Shown here piece by piece: positions 35,901 through 47,900 of a stretch of 64,000 bases of DNA. This stretch comes from Pisaster brevispinus. Its lineage: Eukaryota; Echinodermata; Asteroidea; Forcipulatida; Asteriidae. The notes beneath the pieces were generated by a model, which was given only the letters and a program-made list of their open reading frames with translations, did no database searches and was not told where the DNA came from. Location of the stretch: positions 7,260,958-7,324,957 of the forward strand of contig JAMKCF010000003.1 in the NCBI GenBank assembly GCA_023634235.1, written 5' to 3'. The position numbers and the translations under genes were made by a program. How positions within the stretch are numbered: position 1 is the stretch's first letter; each line of letters starts with the position of its first letter.

Positions 35901-38900
35901 AAGAGTCTGGGTTGAAACAATCCTCTCCAGTGGCTTGTCAAGAAGAGTCTGGTTGAAACAATCCTCTCCAGTGGCTTCTCAAGAAGAGTCTGGGTTGAAA
36001 CAATCGTCCCCAGTGGCTTCTCAAAGAGAGCCTGGGTTGAAACAATCATTACAGTGGCTTGTCAAGAAGAGTCTGGGTTGAAACAATCCTCTCCAGTGGC
36101 TTGCCATAGAGAGCCTGGTTTGGAACAATCATCTACTTTGGCTTGTCAAGGAGAGCCTGGGTTGAAACAATCATTCCAGTGGCTTCTCAAAGAGAGCCTG
36201 GGTTGAAACAATCATTACAGTGGCTTGTCAAGAAGAGTCTGGGTTGAAACAATCCTCTCCAGTGGCTTGCCATAGAGAGCCTGGTTTGGAACAATCATCT
36301 ACTTTGGCTTGTCAAGGAGAGCCTGGGTTGAAACAATCATTCCAGTGGCTTGTCATAGAGAAACAATTATCGCCAGGTTTGGAACAACTATCTCCTGTGG
36401 ATTGTCAAAGAGTATTCATTTTTCAGACCATGTACACAAAGCCAGTGGTCTGCCAACTTTTATGCCGGTGACCCAATACAAATTTCAGGCACTCGCCCAC
36501 CTGGTAAGATCCATTAGTTGATGAAATCCAATGATGTCATGTTGCAAATTCCGCTCTGAAAAAGTCAGCTACAGTGTATGAACAAAAACATCATGGAACT
36601 GAAATGTTGAGACCAGTTTTTCTCAGAATGTTGTCATCAGATGTTTTGGATGTACACTGCAATGGTACTGAATACAATGGCAATTTACACCGGTTAACGT
36701 GAGGTTAGAGACTTGTAATTGTTTCCAGACTCACATAAAGACTCTATTGGAAAATGAGTACATCACAAAATTGAGTTGGTCATTTCCCTTCCTCTTTAAG
36801 CTAGTAACATGGTTAAAGAGATGCTCTAGGACGTCTGAAATATTTAGTTTTATACATTTTTTCCAATATACGGAGTCCCCAAGAAATTTTAAAAAAGTAT
36901 TATGAGTCCCTTACCTCACGCTAAAACGGGGTAAAAATGTTCTTTCCTCGAAACACTCCCAGCCCAAAATCTGAAAAAATGCGAGGTCAAACAAACCGCG
37001 ACAGAGAACTTGTGACATCATTGGCGCTTAGCTAGTTTGGCCTTGCCTATATGAAAATACACAGCTAATGCAAAAACACCACTAAACTTCACAGTTTTCA
37101 ATCAATATGGCCCTAAATGTGACTCTTTATTGGCGATCCAACAGGTAAAAAATCAGCAAGCCAATTTACAACGGATTGTGATTTGGGGATTTTCGTTCTT
37201 TGAGTAGGCAAGACGATTTTGCAGCTCGGCTTGATTTTTACTTAGTACATGTACACCGATCTACATGTTGCAAATAGACTGGTGCTCTGTTTATGTAAAT
37301 GTTATTACTACGGCTAGGCATGAGGATCCAGTCTACATATGCTCAAAGGCATGTATAAACAACGCGTCAGTCCAATCTGGTCCTTGCTCTATTTATATAT
37401 TCCAATCTTTGACATCCAACGATCGACCCCCGAAAAACACAAAGTAACAACCCCAAAATATGGTAGCTCAACGAGAAAGGGTCCAAAAAGCATAATAATT
37501 CAAAGGCGAGTAATATTAAAACGTGCAGCAAAATGTATGTACCACTATATACCATGGAGGTATAATTACTCCATGCACTGCATGCCAGAAGTAGTTGCAA
37601 TGTGATTGTAACCCTCCATCCACCCGACGTTCAGGTTTTACTCTTCGGACAGAGAGAGCCCCCTGAAGGGCGGACAGATGAAATATACAATTTTTTTTTA
37701 AAAAGATACAAAAAAGGAAGATTAAATTAATTTGTTTCCTCAAAATAATATGTTCCCTCATAAAGTTTGGTTCCCCCGAATTGTGAAACTATTCCTTCAA
37801 AATAAAAGTGTTATTTTGTTCTTTCAAAATATAAGCCCATGAACTCGAGGGAATACAGATTGTTTTGATCGGACAAATTAATAATTCCCCTGAAGTAATT
37901 TTGTTTCCTCAAAATGTTTTTCATTGCCAAAATATTATTTGATGTTGCGAAATGCACTTTCGTTCACTCGAGATACGCTATCGTTCCCACAAGATACGCT
38001 TTTGTTCCATCCAGACATGTATTAGTTCCCCCAAAATACGCTTTCGTTCCTTCAATGCTTTCTTTCCCTTGAGATATATGCTTTAGTTTCCTTGAAATAC
38101 GCTTATGTTCCCTCAAGGTATACTTTCGTTCCCTCAAGGTATACTTTCGTTCCCTCAAGGTATACTTTCGTTCACTCAGGATATGCTTTAATTCCCCCGA
38201 AATATGATTTTGTTCCCTCTAAATACGCTTTCGTTCCCTCAAGGTACGCTTTCATTCCCTCGAGATATGCTTTAGTTCCTTTGAAATACAACTTTCATTT
38301 CCTCAAAATACGATTTCGTTCACTCAAGATATGCTATCGTAGATGTTAATTTTGCATCGGGGATAAAGAATGTAACATTTTTGGGGGGGGCCCTACACCG
38401 ATGTGTGTTAGCACTGTATACTCAGTACTTTCCCGAGTTCTGTGAAAAAAATCACAGACATATTACTCGGGTGGGATTCGAACCCACGACCTTTGCAATT
38501 CTAGAGCAGTGTCTTACCAACTAGACCACCGATATTGCTTGGTAGCTAGAGGCAGTTCGAATCCTATATTTTAGCAGTGGGTACCGCAACAATTTAATAG
38601 ATGTTAATTTTGCATCGGGGATAAAGAATGTTAATTTTTTTTTTTCCCTACACGCGGGCAATATAGGTGGTCTAGTTGGTAAGACACTGCTCTAGAATTG
38701 CAAAGGTCGTGGGTTTGAATCCCACCCGAGTAATATGTCTGTGATTTTTAGGTTTGTTTTGTTTCCTCAAAAAAAGAGACGTTTATGTGTGTGTCAAATG
38801 CTGACCGTGTGTTTCTAGCCGCCAATTACATCAAGGGGTCAATGCATATCATTATCATAGATAAGCAGTTTTTGACTCTCGGGTGAAAAAGCTGCGAGGA

Positions 38901-41900
38901 GGGGTACATTTTTTACCCTATTCTTTATTAGTAAATGCAAATTTTAAGTGTAAAATAGTTATTAATCGGTATCTACGATGTCTATACGGCCATAAAAAGG
39001 TAATAATTAAAATGTTGAGAGCATCCTAGAACCGCTCTTTAACTTTGTTTAAAGGGCTTCTGAAGTAAAAAATTCTTAGGAATATACTCTCAGCTATTTT
39101 CTAATTCCCCTTATGTGTATGCAAACTAATTGACACCCATATTTGGGTAATTTCATTGAAAAGAGAATTTCTGTAAACATTTAAAATTTTCCTCTTGTAT
39201 CTGCAGTGATGTAATTTCAGGGAAACACTTGTTTAATTTCTGTTGAAAAATTGAGATTATGAACTCCCGAATTTGCTTGTTTAAAGAATCTGTGAGAAAA
39301 GTTTGCACTTTGCCAGGAAATGAAACACTAACAAATTACTAAAGACAAGAAAGTTAACGACAGCGAAACATCCTAAATTCTGTCCACTTTTAAAAACAAA
39401 ACTAATTGCAACACTGAGATTTCTGCCTGACGTGATATCACACCTTTGCTCATGAATATGGAAATTTTCAGCACCAGAATATCCTTAAAAGTGGCAAAAC
39501 GAAAATGTAAAACAAGGTGAAATGGGACATCAAGGTGCATCTCCAAGGACTGCATTTAAAAAATACATTTTGTGGACTATGTAAGTTTGTCAAGCCAACT
39601 ATCATTGATTGTGACTTGTGAGGCAATAGTTGGTGCTGACAGAATGATCATAAGTGTTCAGATAAATTTCAGCACTTCTGACAGTGTTTGGTGATTCAAC
39701 TGAATCGTTTTTCTCTGCCAACTTTTTGGTTGCGTCCCACAGTTAGCGATATGTTGCACTCCAAGTAATGTGTAATAATGTCACGCCACCTATAAGATCT
39801 GGTTCAGGTGATTCAAGCAAAAACAACCGGGTCAGTCCATGTTAGTGAGAATTTCTGTACAGATATAAGAAACATGTTTTTTCAACGCATAATCTGTGGC
39901 TGTTTTGTAAATCAACTACCTGCCAAATTGAATCATTCATAATTGTTCATTTGAAAACAATGTAATCCGAAACCATCAGATCAAACAAAACTATCTTTGC
40001 ATTAACAAAATCTGAGTCAATAACCTTTGTCCATGCTATGCCTTCAACCTAAGACAAAATCATGTCAATCATTGGCCTTTCAGTTATATCATAATGCAAA
40101 TAATACAATGCTGAGGCTATTACCTGAGTGGAGTTTTTCACAGTTTGTGTTACCATGATGGCTGCATAAAGGCGCATAAATCCAGACATTCTTTTCAAGT
40201 ACTTGTCTTGTTTCTCTATAGTTCCATCACTCCCATAGTTGTACCCAAGAGATCTAAAAACAAATAATTTGTGAACATTTTATATTATTACTTGTTGCAA
40301 AAAAATAAAAAGATAATTACACACAAATCCCTTTGAAAAGACACCAGCATGTGAACCGAGTATCAAAATGAACTAGAGAAAAAAAATGTATTTAATGAGC
40401 TAATTATCAGGACCCTTCCTTCCTACATTACTTAAGCCTCAACATCAGCAACTTTTCTTATGTCTCAGTCCAGCATTCTCCCAAAGATTAGCGTACTATT
40501 TGAAAATGAATCTCAACCCAGTTTCTTCTAGAAATTTTTTTTTGCCCTCTTGAGATTTGATTCACATGGTTGTTACCCTGAAACTTCTTCTGTTCTAACT
40601 ATACCTACACCACAACAAGCTTAAAATCTTACTGAATTAGACTTTTAGGGGAACAGAGGTTTTTGTATTTAAGTGACTATATTTTTGTAGATTTTTAGTG
40701 TCCCAGATACATGGTTTGTAAAAACATCTTGCGGTACTTTTAAGTTCTACGAATCATGTTGTATGTGATGCATAGAACAAAAACCATGCAGATATGCCAA
40801 TTTGTAAAAGATTTTGTTATGTTTTTCAAAATTCATATTTATGAAGCAATATTTTTGAAATAATGTCAATACAGCTGTGCACAGGGAGCTGCATATCGAT
40901 GACTTCATAATGTAACTTATTTGCATAAGGCACATAAACCATGTTCCAATTCCCTTTCATGTTTGTTAAAGGTATTTTATTAATTATTCACCTCAACCTC
41001 CACTTTTGACCAGAAAACAAGGTCAAATTGGGGTCATGTTTGTTTCATCTCAATTTAGTTCTCGATTAACTGTCCGAAGGTGTATAGATTGTTAGAATCT
41101 GTTGGTTCAGGAGTTATGAATTCTTTCAGATATTAAACTTTGAATTATTAAAATTCAATACCTAATGACATCATCATGATGTCATTGTTAAGAATGAGGT
41201 TCAATTGTCTACCAAATTTCAAGGTTCAAATCAATTTCATTCTTGAGTTAAGAGGTACAGAAAACTTTGACGAAATACAACAGTTACGACTTAAAACAAT
41301 GGTCTTTCTGGGACACCAGAACATGTGCTTTAACCATCGAACAAAAAACAGCATCTTCTTTGTACCATCACTTCCTTATTCAATTGTCGATTTTGTTAAA
41401 ATGTTACAATTACCTTTTGTTTATATTATCTGTCAGTAAAAAATTCATGATGAAATTTGGTTCAAGAAATTTTGTAATTGAAAATTGATACAATTTAAAA
41501 CGTGATCGTAGGCACTGTAGAATTTAATGACGTCATAAATGTGCTCTTTGAAAAGACCATGAACAAAATGTGATTTCATGCAGTGTGAAACTGCAAAGCT
41601 GAATATATAGCTTTTAAATATATTTTTTGCTTCAACTTCCTGTTTGACCCGTATACACTAAGTTTCAACCTTGAGTTGTCCATTTCAACCTTGAGTTGTG
41701 CTGCAGAGACGAGTGAAGGGGAAGAGGAAGCAGAAGACAGAGGAAAGAAAAAACAAAATAAAATAACGAGAGATGTTCGCGAGGTTGCACAAACACCTAT
41801 TAAAGTTTTTAAAAAAGCTTTTCAATTGAACTTTTTCACAGGAAGCAAGTTCAAATCAGGTCATGTAGTATTGTACACAACATCACTTCATACCAAATGA

Positions 41901-44900
41901 CATAAAGATGCAAATTCTTTGAGGAAATTTGTCATGACTGAATCTGAACAAGATGATGCACAGAACTTTAAAAACCTAACGGTACAAGAGTTTTATTTCC
42001 TAATCATGTAATAAACCACAAAGGCCGTGGCTACTTGGCAGCTTACGGTTGAATGGTTTCTGACTGGCACCAATGAACAAAGATATTGACTAATAGGGAG
42101 ACCTCCAACATAGGGCTGGATAGCTCAGTTGATAGAGCGCCGGTACGTTAATCCGGAGGTCGTTGGTTCAAGTCCCGCTCCAGTCAATTTTTTTTTGTTC
42201 AAACCCAAATCATTTTATATTGTAATTGCCATATCTCAAGTTGTGGTTACGTGATCACTTCATATTGACATAAACAAACATTATTGAAAATTTTCCAAAA
42301 ATGTGATATAAGGATTTTGAGAGAGCAAAGTAATTTTTATTTTGACCTATGGTTATTTTATACCCTGACGTATTGATGACGTCATCAATGTTAATTTTGA
42401 TATGCTTATATTTAATAAAAACATTCATTTACTGAAACTATGTGGAAATCCCCTGCCACTTTGGCACCAGAGCTCATAATGAAGCTGGGGAATATTTGTT
42501 ACTTTAAACTTCCAGGTTTCAACCGGAAGACAAGGTCAAAATGGAGTCACCTCTGTGTAACTTTTGCTAGGCTTTTATATGACGCATCAGTTGTTAAAAT
42601 AGCTTCTGTAGTTCATGAGTTATGATTAAAAAATATATAAATATTTTTGACACCTGATGACGTCATCATGACGTCACAACTTACTCAGTATCTGCTTGAC
42701 ACTTTCTAACTACACGCAAAAGCAAAAACAAACAATAAATAAACAAAAAACTTGAACAACTAAAAGAAAACCCCCAAAACCCCAAAAAACAAAACAAAAC
42801 AATAATATTTTATCCCTGATGCAAAATTCATATTTATTAAAGTACAAGAGTTGTGAGTTTTTAGAACTATTACAATTTGAACTAGATTTAGTGTTTGTAG
42901 AAACAAACACTCTAGAGTTTAGTGTTTGTAGAAACAAACACTAGGTATCATTGGGGTCAGCATTGAGATATTGAGTGAAAAGATGAAAAGATTGTTGATA
43001 GCTTAAAGACTTTTTTAACAAAGTAATTAAAACTGCACATTTAAGGTGACTTCACATGGCACTTGATAACGTCAATAGAACAGGACCTTAAACTTTGGAA
43101 GTTACACATCCCGGCTTGAACACATGCAATGTTTCAGCTTGATCATGCATTTTTAAGTGTAAATATATATCTTTGAAAAGTGCACCTGTAAGGTGGCGTC
43201 AAGTGACACTTGATAACGTCATTGATATGCAAATGTCATTGATATGCAGATGTAACATACATGTATCCCGGCTTGAATAAATGCAAGGTTTCAGCTTGAT
43301 CGGGCATTTGTTGTTGTTGTATATTATATACATGGATCTTGTAAAACTGCACCCTTAAGGCGACTTCATATGACATTTGATGATGTCTTAAAACAGGATC
43401 TTAATCGGATGATACAAATCCTGGCTTGAATACATGCGAGGTTTCAGCTTAATCACAAATTAAAAAAAGATTTATGAAATGTGAGGCTAAGTCGCTTAGT
43501 GGTGCTGTTACTGTTTTGTGGTGTGCTAGTAAACTACATACTTTAGCAAAAGTCCAAAAATGCACACGATCAAGCCTAACATTTGATTGTTAACGAGGTT
43601 TGCATGGACGAGGTTCGCATCAGGTTGCGTGAACCTTGAACAGAGACTTGACTGTGTAGGTTTGATGGACTTTGAACCTTTTGTCAATGGAGCGCAACAG
43701 ACAGCCACCGAGGCACTGGGTTAATGTGTTTCCAGTGCAGTTCTTTTCAAGCGGTTTAAATAGGGGCCAGAACATACATGGGCTTTAACGTCCGTATTCG
43801 ACCAGAAGTTAAGATCAAACTGATGTAAAAAGTTTTGACTTAAGTATAAGTAGTTCTTGAGATATATATTTTTTGAAATTTTCAACTTCCGTTATGAACC
43901 GGAAGTCAAGGTCAAATGGGGTCACACTCTATGTAGCGTTTGCAAGGTTCTAAAAGATCTCTCCGATGATGTATAGATTGTACAAATCCATTGTGTTGTT
44001 CATGAGTTATGATTTTTTCAAATGTATTTCAACACCTGATGATGTCATTGACGTCACATCTAACTCAGCATTTGCTAGTAATATTCTAAGTACATGCAAA
44101 TTTTCAAGTTGATCCAAGGTTCGCAACTATGCATTTGCTTGTGGACAGAGCTAGTCGAGAAGAAAAAGAAAACCCCCACCCCAAAACGAACAATAACAGT
44201 AGGTGTGTGGTTGTTGCCCGAATACCTAATTAAAGTCAAATTTGGGTTCTGTCAACGTTGATATTTATAAATTTTCAAAAACTTTCAGATGATGTAACAA
44301 TGGGAGACATTTGAGACAATTCCTGTTATATATCTCAGCTCCATGAGGAATATAAAGACATGGTCTGCCACGAGCTCTGAAAACTTCTTCAAACACAATA
44401 TCTAACCTGGGTGAAAGGAAACAATTATTGCAAAGTATCTTTCCCAATGACGCAAGTGTCATGACCGAGATTAATTGAACCCACACCCCAATAACTTAAC
44501 CATCACAACTTGAATCCGGTGCACTAGACTGCTCGACCATGTTCGACCATGGTCTATTAAATTGTAGATGAGCAGGCTCATAACTGGGGATGGCAGGATG
44601 TACATGTAAAGATTTTATCCTCTTCCCCTCCCTGCAACTGAGTCGGAAACCAGGCCCTTCCCCCTACTCACAGGAAATGGAACGAACCTTGCATTCGGCC
44701 CCACCCCACGCCCAAAAAATTAAAAATGAAGAAGAAAAAGTCCACCCAAAAATGTACAAAAATGGTGCGCCAAAAAAAAAAAAATTCCTGATTACGGGCT
44801 AGTATATGAGTTTCCTGTGCAGTTACATACTTGTAATAGTCTTCATTTGATTGCTGCTGACCCTTGGTGATGTTGTAGGGCACCAAGAAAGGACACTTGA

Positions 44901-47900
44901 TGTAGAAATGAGCTAAAATAAGCTCTCCAATTTCTGGAAAATCACACCACAATGCAACAGCAACAGCTGCATTTGGAAATGCAGAATCATGGTTTGAAGA
45001 CACCTGCTCATCACTTTGTTTCTGTGTATGCAAAGGAAAAAATGTATAGTAATAACAAATAGATGAGTTATGATTTAACATTGATTTAATTTTATTACAC
45101 ACCTGATGACATCATTATGACTTTATAACAGCAGTGTCTTTCACAAGTGAAGAATTAACTGTGTGAAGTTTGAAGGTGGTAAGAGGTTGTGAAAAGAGTC
45201 TTTGTTTGCAGACGAAGGAAGAAGTAAAAAACTAGAAATGCAGTGTTTATTTATATATTAAATCAACATAAATATATAAATATGAACATAAAAACCATTA
45301 AAAAGAGCTTCATAATATACATTTTTTTAAACTTCCAGGACAGGAAGCCACATGAAATCTGGTCACTAACAAATATAAAGAACTGTCATACATCAAACAT
45401 TCATATCATTCATATTAACTTTGATTGAGCCAGATTTGAAAACCGATGACATCACCATGAATAGCTAAGTTCTTATCCAGACATTGCAATTTAAGTATGT
45501 GCTAATTTTTAAAAAAACTAAGTTGAACTTGCACGGGTTTTCAACAAGGAGTCACTTTTTAACTTGTCACATGAAGGCACAGTTTAGAATAACGATGTCA
45601 TTATCTTTTAATTTGAAGGCCAAGGGGTAAACTTTATTTTGGACACAGAGAGAACATGTCCAAACCCCATTTTATATTATTTGCAGACCTCAAAACAAGG
45701 AGCAGGAATATTTTCTTCACTTCAACTTCCAGTTTTGACTGGTAGACAAGGTTAAATGAGGTCAAACTGTGTATAGTTTTTGATCATTTTTTTAAAGCCT
45801 TCTACGATACCTTATAGATTGTAAAAATCCATTGAATAGTTCATGAGTTATGTTTTTTTAAACATTCATTCATTCATTCACTATTTTGTCACAAGTACAT
45901 AAGTATTACCTGGAAGATAGGATCCCGCAATGTGTGTAACCGGTTCAAGTGTACGACAAAATTAATTAATTATGATTCAATAATGAGGTCGCTGAATAAC
46001 ATTCGAAGCTTAATATATTCTACCAAAACCAAATCTCCAAATAGTAATAGCAAACCAATTCCAATGTGCCCCCTTTCAATGTTGGCTCTCATTGTGCGGT
46101 CTGCACTCCCATCAACATTGAGCTGGGGGACGGGGAGGGTATGTTTATTGTCACATTGCGAATGGGTGGCCCAAGCATTTTGGCCGGGATTGTAGGTAAG
46201 TACTAGGAGCCCTTTGTGATGCCGTGTAGTTGATAAACATCCAATGTGTGGTTCAGGAGTTATGATTATTTCAAATATTAAATTTGATCTTCCGGTTTGA
46301 AACCGAAGTCAAGGTCAAATTCGGTTGCATTCCGAGTATCATTTCTTAAGTTGATAAATACTTTCCCAATGATAAAAAATCAATCTGTTCTTGAGAAGTT
46401 ATGATTTTTTGAAACATGAAATTTCAAATTCCCGTTTGAACTGGAAGCCAGGGTTAAATGAGGTCACACTGTTTATCGTTTGTTAAGTCCTGGGAGCTCA
46501 TTCTGATGATGTATACATGAGAAAAAATACAATGAGTGGTTGAGAAGTTATGATTTTTTAAAAATATTAATTTCATCTTCCAGTTTGAACCGGGTTATTT
46601 GGGTGTGCAATATAAAATGAAATAGTGAGCGACGCCAAATGTAGTCCCACAAGTAGCTGTACAGTACTTAATACAGTACATGTAAAATTTAACTACACGT
46701 GCAATGTAACTGTGGCTGTATATGTTTGGCGTACATTGTATGGAAGTGTAGCGAGCGATGCCAGTATTCCCCCATGTAGCTGTACAGTACTCAATACTCA
46801 TTTGTTAAAGTGAAGTAGTCGGCATGCATAATCTCCCCAGGTTGACTCTCTACGACTGTGACCAGCGATGGCCGCAGTGTCCTTTGAAAAACCTGCTGTC
46901 AGGTGGAGATCCATTGAAGCTGGGTGGAGAAAAAGATGGTTGGAAAAGGATGTTGGGCCTCCGAGAAAGTACCGTCGGGGGGTCCACCAGCAGTCTGACT
47001 ATTCTGGTGAACCAGGATGAGCAGGGCCAGAATGGAGCTATGGGTAGAATTTCGCAGTCCTCCTGTTCTATCTTCGACAGTACCTTCGGAAGAAAAGAGA
47101 TTCATAAGCTCGAGAGATTCATAGACTCGAATGAGTAACGGCGAGTGTTGGTATCGAGCACCCAACGGCCGGACGTAACTATTGCCTAAGACCCTGCAAA
47201 GTCTCGCAGGAGGCCCCCCACAGGTCCTTCATTGGGGGTTGCAAGGAGTCTGCGAAGTCATCTGCGCCAGCCCCTAGTGTAGCTGGGGACTGGTGCCCGG
47301 AAGCAAGTTACTCATTCAGCAGCAGGAGGAAGGAAGTCGAACACATGCCAAAACTAGATGCCGAATCCAACTTCTTCAATGTGTCCTCGAATTTATCCCG
47401 CCGGGACTCCTGCTTCTGCGGCTAACTTTCTTTTCCCGCATCGGGGGAAAGGGGAGTGGAGCGTGAATATTCGGGCATGCTGCACAGGGTCCCGGCTCCG
47501 CGGCTGTGCTCCCTCGTTGTCAGTTAATGACGCCTATGGGTGCAGGCTCACAGCCAGAGGAGACTCCAATGCTTGGCTCACTGAGTGGGGCAATTCTCGT
47601 TGAGCGTGAATCATCCAATGTGGTCAATCACCGATGGTTGGCGAGTGGAGCTTACCCCCTCGTAGGGGTCGACCGCAACGGACACTTGTCGCGTGGAAGC
47701 AAAAAGTGACATAGAGGCCGAGATGGAATTAAAGGCCTGCAAAAACCGGGTTCTAGAGATTGAGTCATCCGCCCAGTCGTGTTTATCGTGGCGGGATCGA
47801 TCTGGAGACCCATCTTAGCTCGAGGACGAGCATCTTGCACGTCCCGACTTCTTCTTGTCCCTCTTCTTAGGGCGGCCCAGTGAACAATCAGATGACATTT

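Noticed and set aside
35516..36081. Coding repeat protein ([14 protein letters not shown])
   Set aside because: It lies in a GLE1 intron. Openness follows from the unit length being a multiple of three, and several frames are equally open.
35317..36410. CRISPR-like array
   Set aside because: The 42-bp units have no unique spacers, and the context is a eukaryotic intron.
38463..38738. Functional tRNA genes
   Set aside because: The anticodon stem cannot form five pairs and the acceptor stems are imperfect; only the promoter boxes are intact.
42114..42185. Functional tRNA-Asn gene
   Set aside because: T-stem mismatch, C at position 33, and a tail shared with another copy point to a SINE.
44668..45102. 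144-codon minus-strand ORF as a single gene
   Set aside because: Only 44831-45021 is real coding (a GLE1 exon). The rest is flanking intron past clear splice sites.
47130..47190. 28S rRNA gene fragment
   Set aside because: Only two short strings of 13-16 nt resemble 28S; flanking sequence does not.
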